Source: Phymatolithon calcareum (taxonomy: Eukaryota > Rhodophyta > Florideophyceae > Hapalidiales). From it: a stretch of 64,000 nucleotides of DNA. A program made the translations under genes and the position numbers. The notes beneath the pieces were generated by a model. It did not search any database. It saw nothing but the letters and a program-made list of their open reading frames with translations, and was not told the DNA's origin. The stretch's first letter is position 1; every line of letters starts with the position of its first letter. The DNA lies in contig OZ345367.1 in the NCBI GenBank assembly GCA_977006965.1, positions 1,612,001-1,676,000 on the forward strand, in the 5' to 3' direction. This document shows, in pieces, positions 45,601-56,000 of the stretch.

Positions 45601-46621
45601 TCAACAGTTGCCGAAGATCACCCAAAAATCCAGTACGGCGGTGGTCCGTAGGCCACAGATCGTCGACAAGAAAAAGACAGGTTTTCCCGTTGAACCACGC
45701 GACCGCATAATCAACAGCTTCCCGGAGTCCCGAGGAGCGTTCCACAGCAGAGGCAGATACAGATGCCCCAGTGAGCCGCATGATTTTAGCGATTTCACTT
45801 ATTGCCGCCGACAAAAAGGCTCCTTGACCAAGGGCAAGGTACTGGATTCCGTCTGGAAAACGGGTCCGAATATCTCCGTCGAGCCCAAGCGCCTGTAGCG
45901 AGAGAGTTTTGCCCACTCCTGCCATGCCAAGAACGCTGTGTGGATACGTCATAACTTCTGCGGGGGCGGTAACTGTGGATGCTGAATTAGCGGCTAGGAT
46001 GCATGCCTTTAACTTGGCCTCCGTAGTACAGGGGTTCCCATCTTCATCCAATGCATTAAAGTTGAGGTATGTGCCAAGAGGAAGTACCGGTGTGCTTGCT
46101 GCCTCGTGATATACTTCCACGTTGTCGGTGATTTGCAAGCAATCTAGATTTGGTGCGGGGACGTCTGAACTTCTAAGTGCTGTTGCAAGCAATGAAATCA
46201 AGGTCGAGAGCAGAAAAGATGCCTCTTGTAGAGGGGCTTGGAGATCATTCATCGTGCTGCTTATGGGATTGGCGCGGAAAGTTCGACGGATCATTGACTC
46301 GACCTTAGCCCTTGAGCTACTGGCCGCCCCTGGGAACGCCTTTGAGCAAACTTTCTCCACGGTTGCGTGCGAACGAATGAGAGTGTCGCGGACATACCCC
46401 AGAGTGGCCTCGATATCGACTGTAACTTCATCTGGAATTGCACCGGCTCCCGTCTGGAGCAGTTCGTCCACTCTCGCAAGCTGCCCTGTCACGCGATCAA
46501 GTTTTACGGTCAGGATGCGAAGCGTGTCTGGAGCACTGCGGATATTGGCGATGCGAGTCGTGATGCTTGTGGCGATAGCGCGAGCATCGGCAATGATTGC
46601 CAGACCAAACCCGGTGGCCAT
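42659..46621 (-). CDS. STAND NTPase 2: HeLo-like N-terminus, NB-ARC, WD40
   Basis: I chose ATG 46621 (MATGFGLAIIADARA) because it aligns with the start of the neighbouring paralogue; ATG 46750 adds 43 Pro/Ser-rich residues. That gives 1320 residues in one exon. Order: a helical N-terminus of about 160 residues, NB-ARC with P-loop GMAGVGKT (232-239), Walker B CLFLVDDLW, sensor MVITTRSA, AGLPIALAV and LHDLQ at the MHD position, then linker RPWWAVPNDGYIHVNLARHL, and about thirteen WD40 repeats of classical form (VASGSLDGSVRLWD, KIFSCSRDCTVRIWD). The repeats are more regular than in gene 1. Such genes act as sensors of intracellular damage or non-self in animals, plants and fungi; that role here is inference. 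Confidence 0.88.
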   Translation of the reverse strand: MATGFGLAIIADARAIATSITTRIANIRSAPDTLRILTVKLDRVTGQLARVDELLQTGAGAIPDEVTVDIEATLGYVRDTLIRSHATVEKVCSKAFPGAASSSRAKVESMIRRTFRANPISSTMNDLQAPLQEASFLLSTLISLLATALRSSDVPAPNLDCLQITDNVEVYHEAASTPVLPLGTYLNFNALDEDGNPCTTEAKLKACILAANSASTVTAPAEVMTYPHSVLGMAGVGKTLSLQALGLDGDIRTRFPDGIQYLALGQGAFLSAAISEIAKIMRLTGASVSASAVERSSGLREAVDYAVAWFNGKTCLFLVDDLWPTDHRRTGFLGDLRQLLRSCSESRMVITTRSATIAHAAGVIVNFAPKAPLGPLSERIFMRHAARYETINALQEQTVDLRESIATILRFCAGLPIALAVCGRTVALLAKEQGNFEGACDAYAVQLGRQRTELGEVQDRIYIGIIISLTILETEFVQLKSRNGVDLESTIADLYTSFCVLMPQAQIPISVLGRLWQVDKDFALGIALLLNEMSLCTFTFDGLGQSLEERRRLMLHDLQLCFCERQADVEQTSSLWHTRILSGYMEQLPSTFKGSLSDENGDSFEHALLAHTPRPWWAVPNDGYIHVNLARHLVSSNLGIELAALLLDARWTHTRFDIGGIFSLRLDFEYLMNLDGGVFPLRVSREFDLIWRAIQLSWGRGSEGKRSFLMQVCGRLLNVRTQSAIVDSFLRSVEKHTPVPYILPVSSCFPQLRSAEAIPVGPYCLAVDCSPCGRFIAAGAGKDVLVADSLTGDILIRLKGHSKNVICVSHAVGSTKVVSGSRDRLVAVWEWKKSNKPALTLKGHTDEVIGVAVCSKGTKIFSCSRDCTVRIWDANTGTQIEEFLQDSSVWCLAASYDDQYVAIGLDDGTLKVLDSCTGHTFFEYTDGRKCKILSVAFSARDQLLATGSLDGTIRIWNPVKRTSVGEPFRGHTRGVSSVAFSPLGEHIASGSRDCTVRLWDVRTGRSTWLSKDIESWVTTVAFAPDGKKIISGSLDQGIRIWDMRFEAEANEQKYGRSGAISAVAITRDGIRVASGSLDGSVRLWDSSTGNQIGCSMQRHTGPVCCASLSHDGRQVVSSSLDSTVRLWDTESSNQAGDLLASDRGSSHCVSVSSDGDRILWASFDKTVRIWDARSGILLADALQGHAGPVGAVSESGDGSHVVSRAYDGAVIIWNRHTQTIVWKSTERPGRMRLDMTDEEAEKTIRSCGQQTPYIWPDSFPPYTAELYCRNNFVYSNVPTEDTLLGTLPSYVSSWMINDTREVFVAGLINGAVFIFKVKGL

Positions 46622-46849
46622 GTCGAAGTGGATTACACGGTTCGGTGAAGTTGGCGCGGAGGAAGTGACGGTACAGGAAGAGGGTGGGGACTTGGTTACG
46701 TAGAAGTTCGTGTTGACGGGGGGCGGTGGGTTCGGAAGTGGGCTTTTCACTAGAGAACAGTCCCTTCATTTATAGCGCGAAAAAGAGGCACATCTCATAA
46801 GATTCGTGGTGGAGGTTCGAAGGACAAAAAGATCTCCTCTGACCTACTA

Positions 46850-47329
46850 CAGTCAAACCTGTGTAACTGCAAACTCTGCAACCGAAAAAACTGCAAAACT
46901 GCAAAGGGACTGCCCTTCCTGACCAAAAAAGCTCCTAAAAATAAACAAATTTTAGGGTGACCTGCAAACTCGCCAACTGCAATGCTGTTAACTGAGGGTA
47001 ATTATTTTTCGTTTATTTTTGAGCGTACTTTTCACACGAATGGTTCACCTTGCCTTCACACAACGTTACACGTGTTCGATCCTGCTCAACATCTAAGAAC
47101 CAGGTCGACTATTTTCGCGACGGAAATGCTCACACCAGTAAAAATAGCTCTCCATTGCCAAGAAGAAGCGCATTGTGGATGATTTGACCACCGACGTGTC
47201 CACTTTCTGTAAGCTATTTGTAAACTGGCTGTGAGATAGTGCTATGATAGGAAATTCAAAACTGAAAATCCTCTCTAACTGAAAATTAACCACCTATCCC
47301 GAGCCCTTGCAGTTACACACGTTTGACCG
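46850..47329. mobile_element. 480-bp MITE of pogo/Tc1-mariner type
   Basis: The 23-bp terminal inverted repeats (left CAGTCAAACCTGTGTAACTG, right complement CGGTCAAACGTGTGTAACTG) differ at two positions. TA dinucleotides flank both ends (46848-46849 and 47330-47331), the Tc1/mariner-type target duplication. No transposase frame of usable length is inside, so it is non-autonomous. It sits between STAND gene 2 and the anoctamin gene, in the upstream region of both. Confidence 0.82.
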
Positions 47330-47704
47330 TATACAGTATACAGTAGTAGGTTTGGCTACGGTGAGTATGATAGTATATTTTGCTAGGGGTGTTTATTTAG
47401 CGTACTTTTACCACTTTTTGGTGGCCAATTAGCGAATTTCCTCATTTATTTTCTGCTTTCGTTATGAAATTCTGCTTACATTTTGTTATTCGACGATTAC
47501 ATAGGACACGCACAGGTCCGAATTGACTGTAGTGTAAGCACGCGATACCCTTTAACGGACGAATTTTACGTACTGTACGCTCAAACCACACCCTCTATTC
47601 TCAGATCAAGTTTGCTCAATTCTTCTCTACACTGTGACGGCCTTCCAAGGTCGTCTTCGGCAGTACCCCTACCGGCAGTTTGAGGCGCCGTAGGATCCGC
47701 CATT

Positions 47705-49813
47705 ATGGAGGGCATGCGAAGAAGACGCCCCACTAGCTCTTCCAGCACCGCATCCGCTTCTGCGCAAGTGCCTTTTGTCGCGGCGCCCGCAAAAGAGGCA
47801 GTCGATGCAACATCAGCGATCGATGCGACCCGACCGACTATCGCAGCGGCGTTCCGAAATGCGGGTGGCAAAGACCTTCTCACTTTTGTGACGCGGGAAT
47901 TTCAAGCGCGTGGCATTGAAACGAATATCGTGCAAACAAACGATGAAACGTACTCCGTTTTATTGTTGACTATGCCGTTCGAATTGATGAAGGAAACTGC
48001 TGAAACGCTTGCGTTACGGAAAAGAGATCTTGACGGACACGTGCGTGCATTTGAAGCGGCGGAAGTGGCATCATTCGCGACAGTGCTTGAACCCGACGCG
48101 CTGTTCACTCACAGCGAGCAAATCCTCATGTTGCAATACTGCCTGGATCAAGTAAAACCGGACAAGAAGAAGTTCGATGATGTGAAGGGGAATGAAGGCA
48201 TCTTAACGTGGTGCAAAAGACAAAACTATCTCAAGGACGTATTCCCGCTTCATCACACACCAACTGCGCAGGCGATTCTGGACGAGCTTACATGGAAAGC
48301 GCCGCTATTTGATGTGGGCGGCATCTCGAGGCTGCAAGACTACTTCGGTGACAAGGTTGCTCTCTATTTTGCATTCTTGACCTTCTACACGAAATCACTC
48401 TTTACCTACGCTGCTGCTGGCATCGGCGTGACGATGTTGTCGCAATTCTTTCCGAACAGAGTGCCGTATTTCTTATTTGGGTTTAGCATATTTGCTACTC
48501 TTTGGGGAGCCTATCTAACAAGTTCGTGGAAAAGACGAAATATTGAAATTGTATACATGTGGACATCGCTGATCATGGGAGACTCTGCGGACGAATCGCT
48601 GATGTCGATGGCGAAGAAGGAAGACTTACGCAACGAATTTTTCGGCAATGAAGTCAACCATCGCATCACGGGCGAGAAAATTGTTGTGTTTCCGAAGCGA
48701 CAAAAGTTTCTACGATACGGAATTTCCACGATTGTTGTTGTCTGCGTGCTGTTCTGTTCCTGTTGGATCATGCTAAAGACTTTGAAGTTCGAAGACATAG
48801 TGCATCTTTGGCTTGACGAGAACGCGATGAAGTACCGATGGTCGAAGCCGTATATTATGCACGGACTGATTCTGAAAAATTTTCCGATTGCGGTTTATCT
48901 TGGGTCATTGAACGTACTTGATTCATTGTACAACAAGTTGGCATTGTTCCTGACGAAGAAAGAAAATCACAAATACCATTCGGACTTTGAGAATTCACTC
49001 GTCTTGAAACTGGTGTTATTCCAATTCCTCAATATGAACATGGCGTATCTGTTTGTCGCGTTTGTTAGACGAGATTACGAGCGTCTGGCGTCGTCGATGA
49101 AGTCGGTGCTTCTCATGGAGTTGGTGGTGGGTAATTTGAAAGAAACTGTCATCCCGATCGCAATGTCTAAATGGCGTAATCGGAAGAAGGCCGCGGCGGA
49201 CGCGGAGCGAAAGAAGCAAGAGGCGGCAGCAGCAGCAGGGGTGGACCCCCAACTGCAGTCAGATGGGGACGCCCTTGGTGCCGGCAAGCAGGAAGTGCTA
49301 CTAGATCCGATTTCGACGCAATTGGAAATGGAGTCCTACGAGGGAGTTTTCGATGACTACTTCGAACTCGTGCGACAATTCTCCCAAATCACACTTTTCG
49401 CGGCCGCATTCCCGCTGGGAGCCGCTCTCGCAGCGATGAATAATTGCATTGAGGTAAAGGCCGACACGTACAAGCTGGTGCATATGACGCGACGTTCGAC
49501 TCCGCGACGTGCGTTGAACATCGGGGCCTGGATCCGTGCATTTGAATTTCTGTCGATTACGTCAATCATGACCAATCTTGGGATTATCACGGTGACGGCG
49601 AGTTATGCGAGGGCAGTTGTGGGTAAGGGTGTCAGTCACGAGGAGGAGTTTTTCTGGATGCTAGTCATCGAACATCTGCTGCTTCTCGTGCGATTTGTGT
49701 TCATGGCGGTAGTGGAGGGTATTCCGTCGTGGGTGCGAGATCAGCGCGCGAAGGAGCGGTATCTGGCATCGAAGAGGCGAAAGGAATGTCATTGCAATGT
49801 AAAACGGGATTAA
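47705..49813 (+). CDS. Anoctamin / TMEM16-family membrane protein
   Basis: TMEM16 proteins are calcium-gated chloride channels, lipid scramblases or ER membrane tethers. The 702-residue single exon has a cytosolic N-terminus of about 230 residues, then the family blocks SRLQDYFGDKVALYFAFLTF, about ten membrane segments, FDDYFELVRQFSQITLF ... FPLGAALAAMNNCIEVKADTYKL, and GAWIRAFEFLSITSIMTNLG and EEFFWMLVIEHLLLLVRF near the end. A loop of about 60 residues rich in Lys, Ala and Glu separates two central helices. It is shorter than animal channels (800-1000) and nearest in size to the ANO8/ANO10 or Ist2 type. Which calcium ligands are kept was not worked out. It ends in a basic tail. Confidence 0.9.
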   Translation: MEGMRRRRPTSSSSTASASAQVPFVAAPAKEAVDATSAIDATRPTIAAAFRNAGGKDLLTFVTREFQARGIETNIVQTNDETYSVLLLTMPFELMKETAETLALRKRDLDGHVRAFEAAEVASFATVLEPDALFTHSEQILMLQYCLDQVKPDKKKFDDVKGNEGILTWCKRQNYLKDVFPLHHTPTAQAILDELTWKAPLFDVGGISRLQDYFGDKVALYFAFLTFYTKSLFTYAAAGIGVTMLSQFFPNRVPYFLFGFSIFATLWGAYLTSSWKRRNIEIVYMWTSLIMGDSADESLMSMAKKEDLRNEFFGNEVNHRITGEKIVVFPKRQKFLRYGISTIVVVCVLFCSCWIMLKTLKFEDIVHLWLDENAMKYRWSKPYIMHGLILKNFPIAVYLGSLNVLDSLYNKLALFLTKKENHKYHSDFENSLVLKLVLFQFLNMNMAYLFVAFVRRDYERLASSMKSVLLMELVVGNLKETVIPIAMSKWRNRKKAAADAERKKQEAAAAAGVDPQLQSDGDALGAGKQEVLLDPISTQLEMESYEGVFDDYFELVRQFSQITLFAAAFPLGAALAAMNNCIEVKADTYKLVHMTRRSTPRRALNIGAWIRAFEFLSITSIMTNLGIITVTASYARAVVGKGVSHEEEFFWMLVIEHLLLLVRFVFMAVVEGIPSWVRDQRAKERYLASKRRKECHCNVKRD

Positions 49814-50183
49814 AATGCGAACGTTGTCCAGCTTGTTACAATAAATTACAGTTTCTATCACACCTTGCACTTCCTGCCGTTTCATCTACCAAACGCAAAT
49901 GAAACGGCCAGGAAGCGGATCGAACGGGACTGGTCCGTTACGAGAATGATCTACTTTTTCAAATTCAAAACGATTTCCGCTACTGTACGCGAAACGAAAC
50001 CACTCTAATTGACCGTTTCGTTACATAATCTCGCGCTCTCAATTGCGCAATGGCTTCTCAAATGATTGCGAGCACGCGCTCAGCATTGTCGCGAAACACT
50101 GCGTATATCTTCCATCCACCAACCCAGTGGTCACCCACTGCAAGCATCCGCCATCCACTGCGTCCGCATCCATCCTTCGCTCT
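49814..50183. other. Intergenic 370 bp
   Basis: It holds the anoctamin 3' end and the presumed leader of the next gene. An open frame upstream of 50184 would extend that gene by 47 residues from ATG 50043, but this looks non-conserved. Confidence 0.4.
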
Positions 50184-51155
50184 ATGGATCCTTCTGCGCG
50201 ATTCTCTCTCGCCCCCCTAGCGGCCCTCGCGCGTGCATTTAGCACGCGGCCGGGAACCGCACAGGATTTCGACCAACTCCTCGCAACGCTTCAGGCGGCG
50301 GATCGCGAACTGGACGCGGAAACGAGACAACTTCGTCGATCGCTGGAGTCCACCCGTGAACAACTCGCCATTGCGGAAAAAGCCGGAGCTGTTGCCGAGC
50401 GTGAGCGCGATGAAGCTCGTTCGGAGATCGAGTCGATGAAGGAACTTGTTGCCGCACGCGAGAATGCACACATTGCACAGGAGAATCTCGTGAAACAACT
50501 CAAGGCAGACAATGAGAAATTGCGACAGAGCTATGCGGCCGCCGTGCGTCGTGCCGGTGATTCTGCAGCCATTGTAAAACTTGCCAAGCCCGACACGCCG
50601 GAGAAGAATGGTCGTTCCGGTGGCGGAAGAGATCGAAGGGTGAGCGTCGTTGTGGGTGGAAGCAGACATGATATGCGTTTCTCGGATGCAGAACTCGTGC
50701 ATGTGTTTCAAGAGAATGAGAGACTCGAGGTTGCAGGTCAGGAACTAATTGCTCAAGTTGAGCAGCAGAAGGACGCGCATGAGAAGTTGAGAGATACTAT
50801 CGCCGAACTTATGACGCAGTTGCAGGAGGGGACGCGTGAGCGTGAGGAACGTGACGCTGCAGCGGGCAAGAGAATGGCGGCGCTTAAACGTGAGCTCGGT
50901 ACCGTGAGTTCTGAATGTGCACGGAAGGATGTGATGACTTCGAATTTGCAGCGACAGTTGAATAAGGTGCAGGCGGAGTTTCATGCCATTTCGGTCGCGC
51001 ATTCGTACTCCAATGCAGAGCTGGCCAAGTTGCGTGTGGCCACTAGAGCGCATAAGAAGATGGATAGGGAGCGACATATGCCGGGTGGGTTCAGTGGGGC
51101 GGTTCTTGGAGGTGTTGAGAACTTGTTGCATCACAGAAGAAATAACGCCCATTGA
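50184..51155 (+). CDS. Coiled-coil protein of unknown function
   Basis: I do not recognise a family. From ATG 50184 (MDPSARFSLAPL) the protein is 323 residues; ATG 50043 would add 47 residues of low-complexity, non-coiled sequence. Heptad-like helices rich in Glu, Arg, Leu and Ala run from about 30 to 125 and from about 175 to 290, separated by a Gly/Arg-rich break (KNGRSGGGRDRRVSVVVGG). A basic Gly/His-rich tail ends NLLHHRRNNAH. Golgi or centrosomal scaffolds have this make-up, but nothing specific supports either. Confidence 0.75.
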   Translation: MDPSARFSLAPLAALARAFSTRPGTAQDFDQLLATLQAADRELDAETRQLRRSLESTREQLAIAEKAGAVAERERDEARSEIESMKELVAARENAHIAQENLVKQLKADNEKLRQSYAAAVRRAGDSAAIVKLAKPDTPEKNGRSGGGRDRRVSVVVGGSRHDMRFSDAELVHVFQENERLEVAGQELIAQVEQQKDAHEKLRDTIAELMTQLQEGTREREERDAAAGKRMAALKRELGTVSSECARKDVMTSNLQRQLNKVQAEFHAISVAHSYSNAELAKLRVATRAHKKMDRERHMPGGFSGAVLGGVENLLHHRRNNAH

Positions 51156-53005
51156 GGTGTCGCAGATGTTGGTGAACTACTGCGATTATTTACGTGTGCC
51201 GGGAATAGTTTGTTTTCGTCATGTATTTGCTCTTTAACTGCGTCGCTTCCTCCCATTTAGTTGTTCGCTTGCTCCGCTTGAATGTTTTATTTAATATTAT
51301 GCTTCTCTCTATCATTGTGGCTTTTAGTGCCTCATTGCTATTCTCTTTACTGCTCTGTCTTCTCAATATACATGCTTCATGCCTTCTGATAGACGCATCC
51401 TGAAAGCAACTACAATATAATGCGCACTGCCCTGATGATAAGATTTTCACAAACTTTGTTATCTGATTGATGGCGCTAACCTGCCTATTGAGAACGTGCT
51501 CATTTACCTTCGTTGGGGATGTAAATTTTCAATAGATCAAAAGAATTAATTGGTGGGCTATCATATGATACAGTACGTGATTGTTCGTCAACGATCTATA
51601 CGATTCGCAATCGTCCACCGAACGGTCAGTTAGGTTCAGCTTGAGGAGTCTCGATTATAGACGTTACCGATATTGCGACATCCAGTATACTGCAGTACAT
51701 GTGTACACTGTACAGTATCTACAGTATATTTTCGCTGTTCATTTTCGCTATTCTACATGCTTTTTTCTAAAACTTCAATTTTGAGTGCCTACTTCATCTG
51801 CACCCTCAGCAGACTGTAATGCCTTTCACGTAGTACTATCTCGGGTAGCGCTGGCTCATGTCCATGTGGGCGCAATGATTCTAGCCGTATAAAACCTGCT
51901 GTCACGTGCAGTGACGATAGCTCTCACAATGGAGTGAAAAGCGGGAGGCAAATGCTTTGAATCTAGTCGCTCGCCAATGAAGATTCTTCGGTGGGCTGTT
52001 AGCCGAATTTGGCGGTTCCATTTCGTTCATGACGACAATGTAGGAGGCTTGGATCTTGTCCAGTGCCTTTCCGATCTCCACAATTACTTTTTCCAGATAC
52101 GTGGTATTTTGGTAAAACCTCATTGAGCTTTTCCATAAGTTTGCGACGAATTCTCCAAACGTTTTGTCGAAGAGTGTGGAGAATTTGCGGATTGCCCATG
52201 AAATCGCTTGATGTAATTGTCTTTGTTTGAGATGCTAGAGGATCGCCAGTACCTCGTGCGGTGCGTCGTACGGCATCATACGTTTTCGTTGGGAGATCCC
52301 CAGCTGCCCCTGACCTCTGATACTTAGCGGCTTTTTTCCCTTCCTCTCCCTTTATTGTCAAAGCTAGGACACGGATTCCAGGGCCATAGCTGCGCCCTTT
52401 CCTAACATCAGCATCTTGCTCATGTCGAAGCACGTTTTATCCGCCACATCTACCATGCTCATTGTCATTGTTTTCTCGACCGTCCTCGAATGTTCAGCCG
52501 TGGACACAAGCGGTTCGTCTAAGATTTTCCTTCACATGGATGGTGGATGAGCGGCTTCAATACTTTAATCAGCTTTCTTGACCCTTCTCCAGCTGCAGTA
52601 TCAATCTGACAGAGTGCGAAATGCATTTGGAAGACTTGTATCTCCCATATGACACTATTATGGAAGATAAAAAATCCAAAGCTGACGTGTTTTTTGTGTA
52701 CTGGTCTGCTTGCCCAAAGTCTTGATCTCCTGCTTGTTTTTGCCCTCTGCTTTTCTCTATTCGACAAGACGCATAGATGTGTGCTTATACTGCGAGTGCA
52801 CTACAGTAGCCTTGAGGACAAATCCTCCTTCAGTTGGGTGTACGATCTGGTCGAATCAAGAGTTGTACACCATGCCCAGCGAGGTGAGTTCCTTACAGTT
52901 GAATTTTTGCAAAAATCAATAGAATTCTCGTGCTGACATCAGAGTTCCGAAGAAGAATGACATCATTCTTTTTCGCAACACCCAGCACAAGCTTCTTAGC
53001 TTCCA
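51156..53005. other. Intergenic 1.85 kb with a gene remnant and AGTACAGTA-rich stretch
   Basis: No intact gene is seen. The stretch about 51685-51730 is dense in overlapping TACAGTA/TACTGTA-type motifs. A disrupted minus-strand frame occupies 51902-52433 and is listed separately. Confidence 0.4.
51902..52433 (-). pseudogene. Unknown pseudogene fragment
   Basis: The minus strand carries a protein-like frame, ...SWAIRKFSTLFDKTFGEFVANLWKSS... running into IVVMNEMEPPNSANSP, interrupted by one TAG at about 52230 and overlapped by another open frame of 144 codons. The family is unknown. Confidence 0.3.
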
Positions 53006-56000
53006 ATGACATCGGTAAAGGAGCTGGCTGTGCAGCTCTCCCGACAAGACACACAGCGGCACACCCTTCTCCGCCTTCTGCAGATATCTGCCTGCGGAAA
53101 CGATGTATCCGTCGCCGCCGAACAAGTCGTTCGCTACTGCCTCTACTCCAGCACCTCGACCACCCCTCCAGTTCTCTCCCTCGCCTTGGATGTTCTGAAG
53201 GCGTCCCCGGCCCACCGATACTGGGTCGATGCACTCGCCGTTGTGATCGAATGCATCCGCTCCGGATCGAGCGACGTCTGCACCGTGGCGCTCACAAAAA
53301 TTCCAGGCATGCCTCACGCCGCGCTGCAACATCTCGCGCTTTTCGCCACCTCCGCCATCCACGACGCAGTGCTACTCGATGAATCTCCAAAGGTGCGCGT
53401 TGCGGCAGTGGGTGCGGCGGGCGCAATTGCGCTTCGTGACCGCCCGCTCTCTGCGCCGTCTTTGGACACCGTGCGTCTCGAACAGCTTTCTGCTGAACAC
53501 GACAGCGTCGTGCGGAGAAGCGTTGCGCGTTGCTTGCATGCACTTCTAGAGGCTTCTTTTGATTCTGAGGATGAAGTTGCTGTCGCTGCATTCTCTTGTC
53601 TCACTTCGTTTGCCGCTCGCGCCGACGCGGAACGTCGCAAATCTGTCCTCAGCGCTACGCGCGATGCAACCGCGGACACTGTGTGGATGCTGTATCAGGG
53701 CCGTCTTGCCCAAGTTTCAAAGCGCTTCGAGTCGATTGCGCTTGCCCCGCGTGGCAATCTCCGTCGTCCTACTGTGAAGGCGCTTGCCCAGCTTGCTGCT
53801 CGATGTCTCGCCGGCGGACTTGGTCAGGAAAACGGTGGAATGGAGGACATTTCTGCAGTTTCTGCAGAGTGGGCATCTAGGTCCGTGAATAAGGTGTTAG
53901 TTGCACTGTGTGCGACGCCGGACGCGAAGGTGGCGGCTGCTGCTTGCTCATCGCTACTACATGTATGCGGAAATGTTGGAAAAGGGGTTGACAAAGAGGG
54001 CATTGCGAAATGGGGTGTCAGGGCTGTTTCTCGCATTGCAAAGTTGTTGCAAGAGCATGAAGGGAGCATTGCAACGTTGGTGATCACTGGGCTTGTGCAG
54101 GATGCAACGCGAGGACTGGCAGCATTGAGCAAGAACGAGTTTGTGACGAGTCGGTTTGTTGTGGATACGGGCATAAGTTTAATGGGATATGCGGTGCGTT
54201 GTCCGAGGGCTGCGCAGCGTCTCGAAGCCCTTTCTGTCATTGGGGCCACTGTGGTAGAGTACGATCTCAGTGGGCGTGACGCAGGCATGGGGGCTTCATT
54301 GGCTGCTATCACGAAATCGACCACATGGAGGCGTTTGCTTAGTGCCGCGGAAAACGATGAGGACTCTCCTATAAGAGCCGAGCTTGTGTGCTGTTTTGCA
54401 CATGCCTTGCTCGATGCCTCACGAAAAATTGCTGAATGTCCCGTGCCGAAAGTGAGGGAAGAATTGACCGATGTATGGGCATTGATGCTTGCAAACCTTG
54501 TCCGCGCTGCGCTCCCGTGCTTGTCGTGGCCACCAACCCCCTCGTCTGCGTATGCAAAGCAGGTGTTTCTGAAAATGTTCGAGGCTCTCGGGCAGTATTC
54601 GTCATTCATTTATCGAATACGAGGTGTCGGAATGGAAGAGTATGAACACATTCAAGAGGCCATGGTCAAAGCTACTATTGATCAGAAGGACGTGGACACA
54701 CGGTCAGCTCTTCTGCTGTGCATTACAAAGTACTGGCTAACAAGTGGACTGAAGGCTGAATCTAATGCTGGACATGTGTTGAAAGCTATATGGAAGCACG
54801 CCCAGGAGCACTTTGTCGATGAAGAGGTAATGATGAAAGAAATGCACGTTGGTGTTCCTTGGAGTGATGCTGAAAGTGGCACTAGTACGCCAGCTCAGCG
54901 CGCTGTAGAAGGAGGCTATATCAGTACCACAACTGTAATCTCGAAACGAACACGTGCGATTGTGGACACGGTCGGGACCACGCTCACTACGGCTCTTGAA
55001 GAGACGCTATTCGGCTCTCTAGCGTTACGTACCTCTGCTGCAGAAGGATCAACGCTGACTACAGACTATGCCTATGTCGTTCTTTCTTCCGTCCTATCTC
55101 TTGTGCACCACAACCCTCGCGGTGCGGACAAGGCAATTGCGCTGCTTAATCGGTACAGGGGTATACTGGACAAAGCACAAAGTAACGATCTGTTGGTTTA
55201 CGAGGCAATTGGAAATACAATCGCTGGCCTTGAGATGTACCAAGATGACTTTTTCCCGAAGACTATTCCCGTACGGGGGTTACCGACAAACGGCAAGGTG
55301 GCCAGCAATCCTCATGCTTGGCTTGCGCGAGTGACAGAAAGCTGTGTTTATGCTACATCCCGCGTGGATGAGCCAAAGCGTGAAGCGGAGACGGTGGCGT
55401 CGGAAGAAGCGATTCTGCGGGCGGCGTCGCTGGTGCAAGGGCGGATGAAAGGATTCAATACAGGTACACTGCATGGCGCAGTCCCGGACGCGCGTGATGC
55501 CATGGAAGGCGACCAGCAGACCCTGAATGGCGCGGCAGACCCGTTCAGTGTGGTTGCGTCACACACAATGGACACTGTGAAAGGTCTTGCACTTTTGCGC
55601 ATTACTGTGACGAACCGTTCTGCGTTTGCGGTACCAAACGCGTCAATGACCTGCAGTGCGGCCGGTGCTCTCGCACCATTACCAGATGCGACTCCAGAGT
55701 TGCAACTGGGCACTCTTGCCGTCGGGGCGTCGATAACTCAGCGGATTACATTTGCCGTGCGATACAACCAAGGATACGCTGGAAAGATCTTTTTATCTGT
55801 GCACATCCACAGTGACAAGGACGATCTTAGTAGCAAGTATTCAAGCGCGGAACAGACATGCATTCCCTATTACGTGCCGAGCTCTGACGTGTTGCTACTG
55901 CGCTCTCCTACTGCTGGTGCTGGTGTGGACGTTTTCCGGAGACGATGGGACCTAATGCGTGCACAAAGTTCGTTCCACGTTGTGATCGGACGTGAACAAA

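Noticed and set aside
46122-46703. 193-codon plus-strand frame over STAND gene 2
   Set aside because: It is opposite to the N-terminal region of the STAND gene, and the minus-strand protein is conserved with its neighbour.
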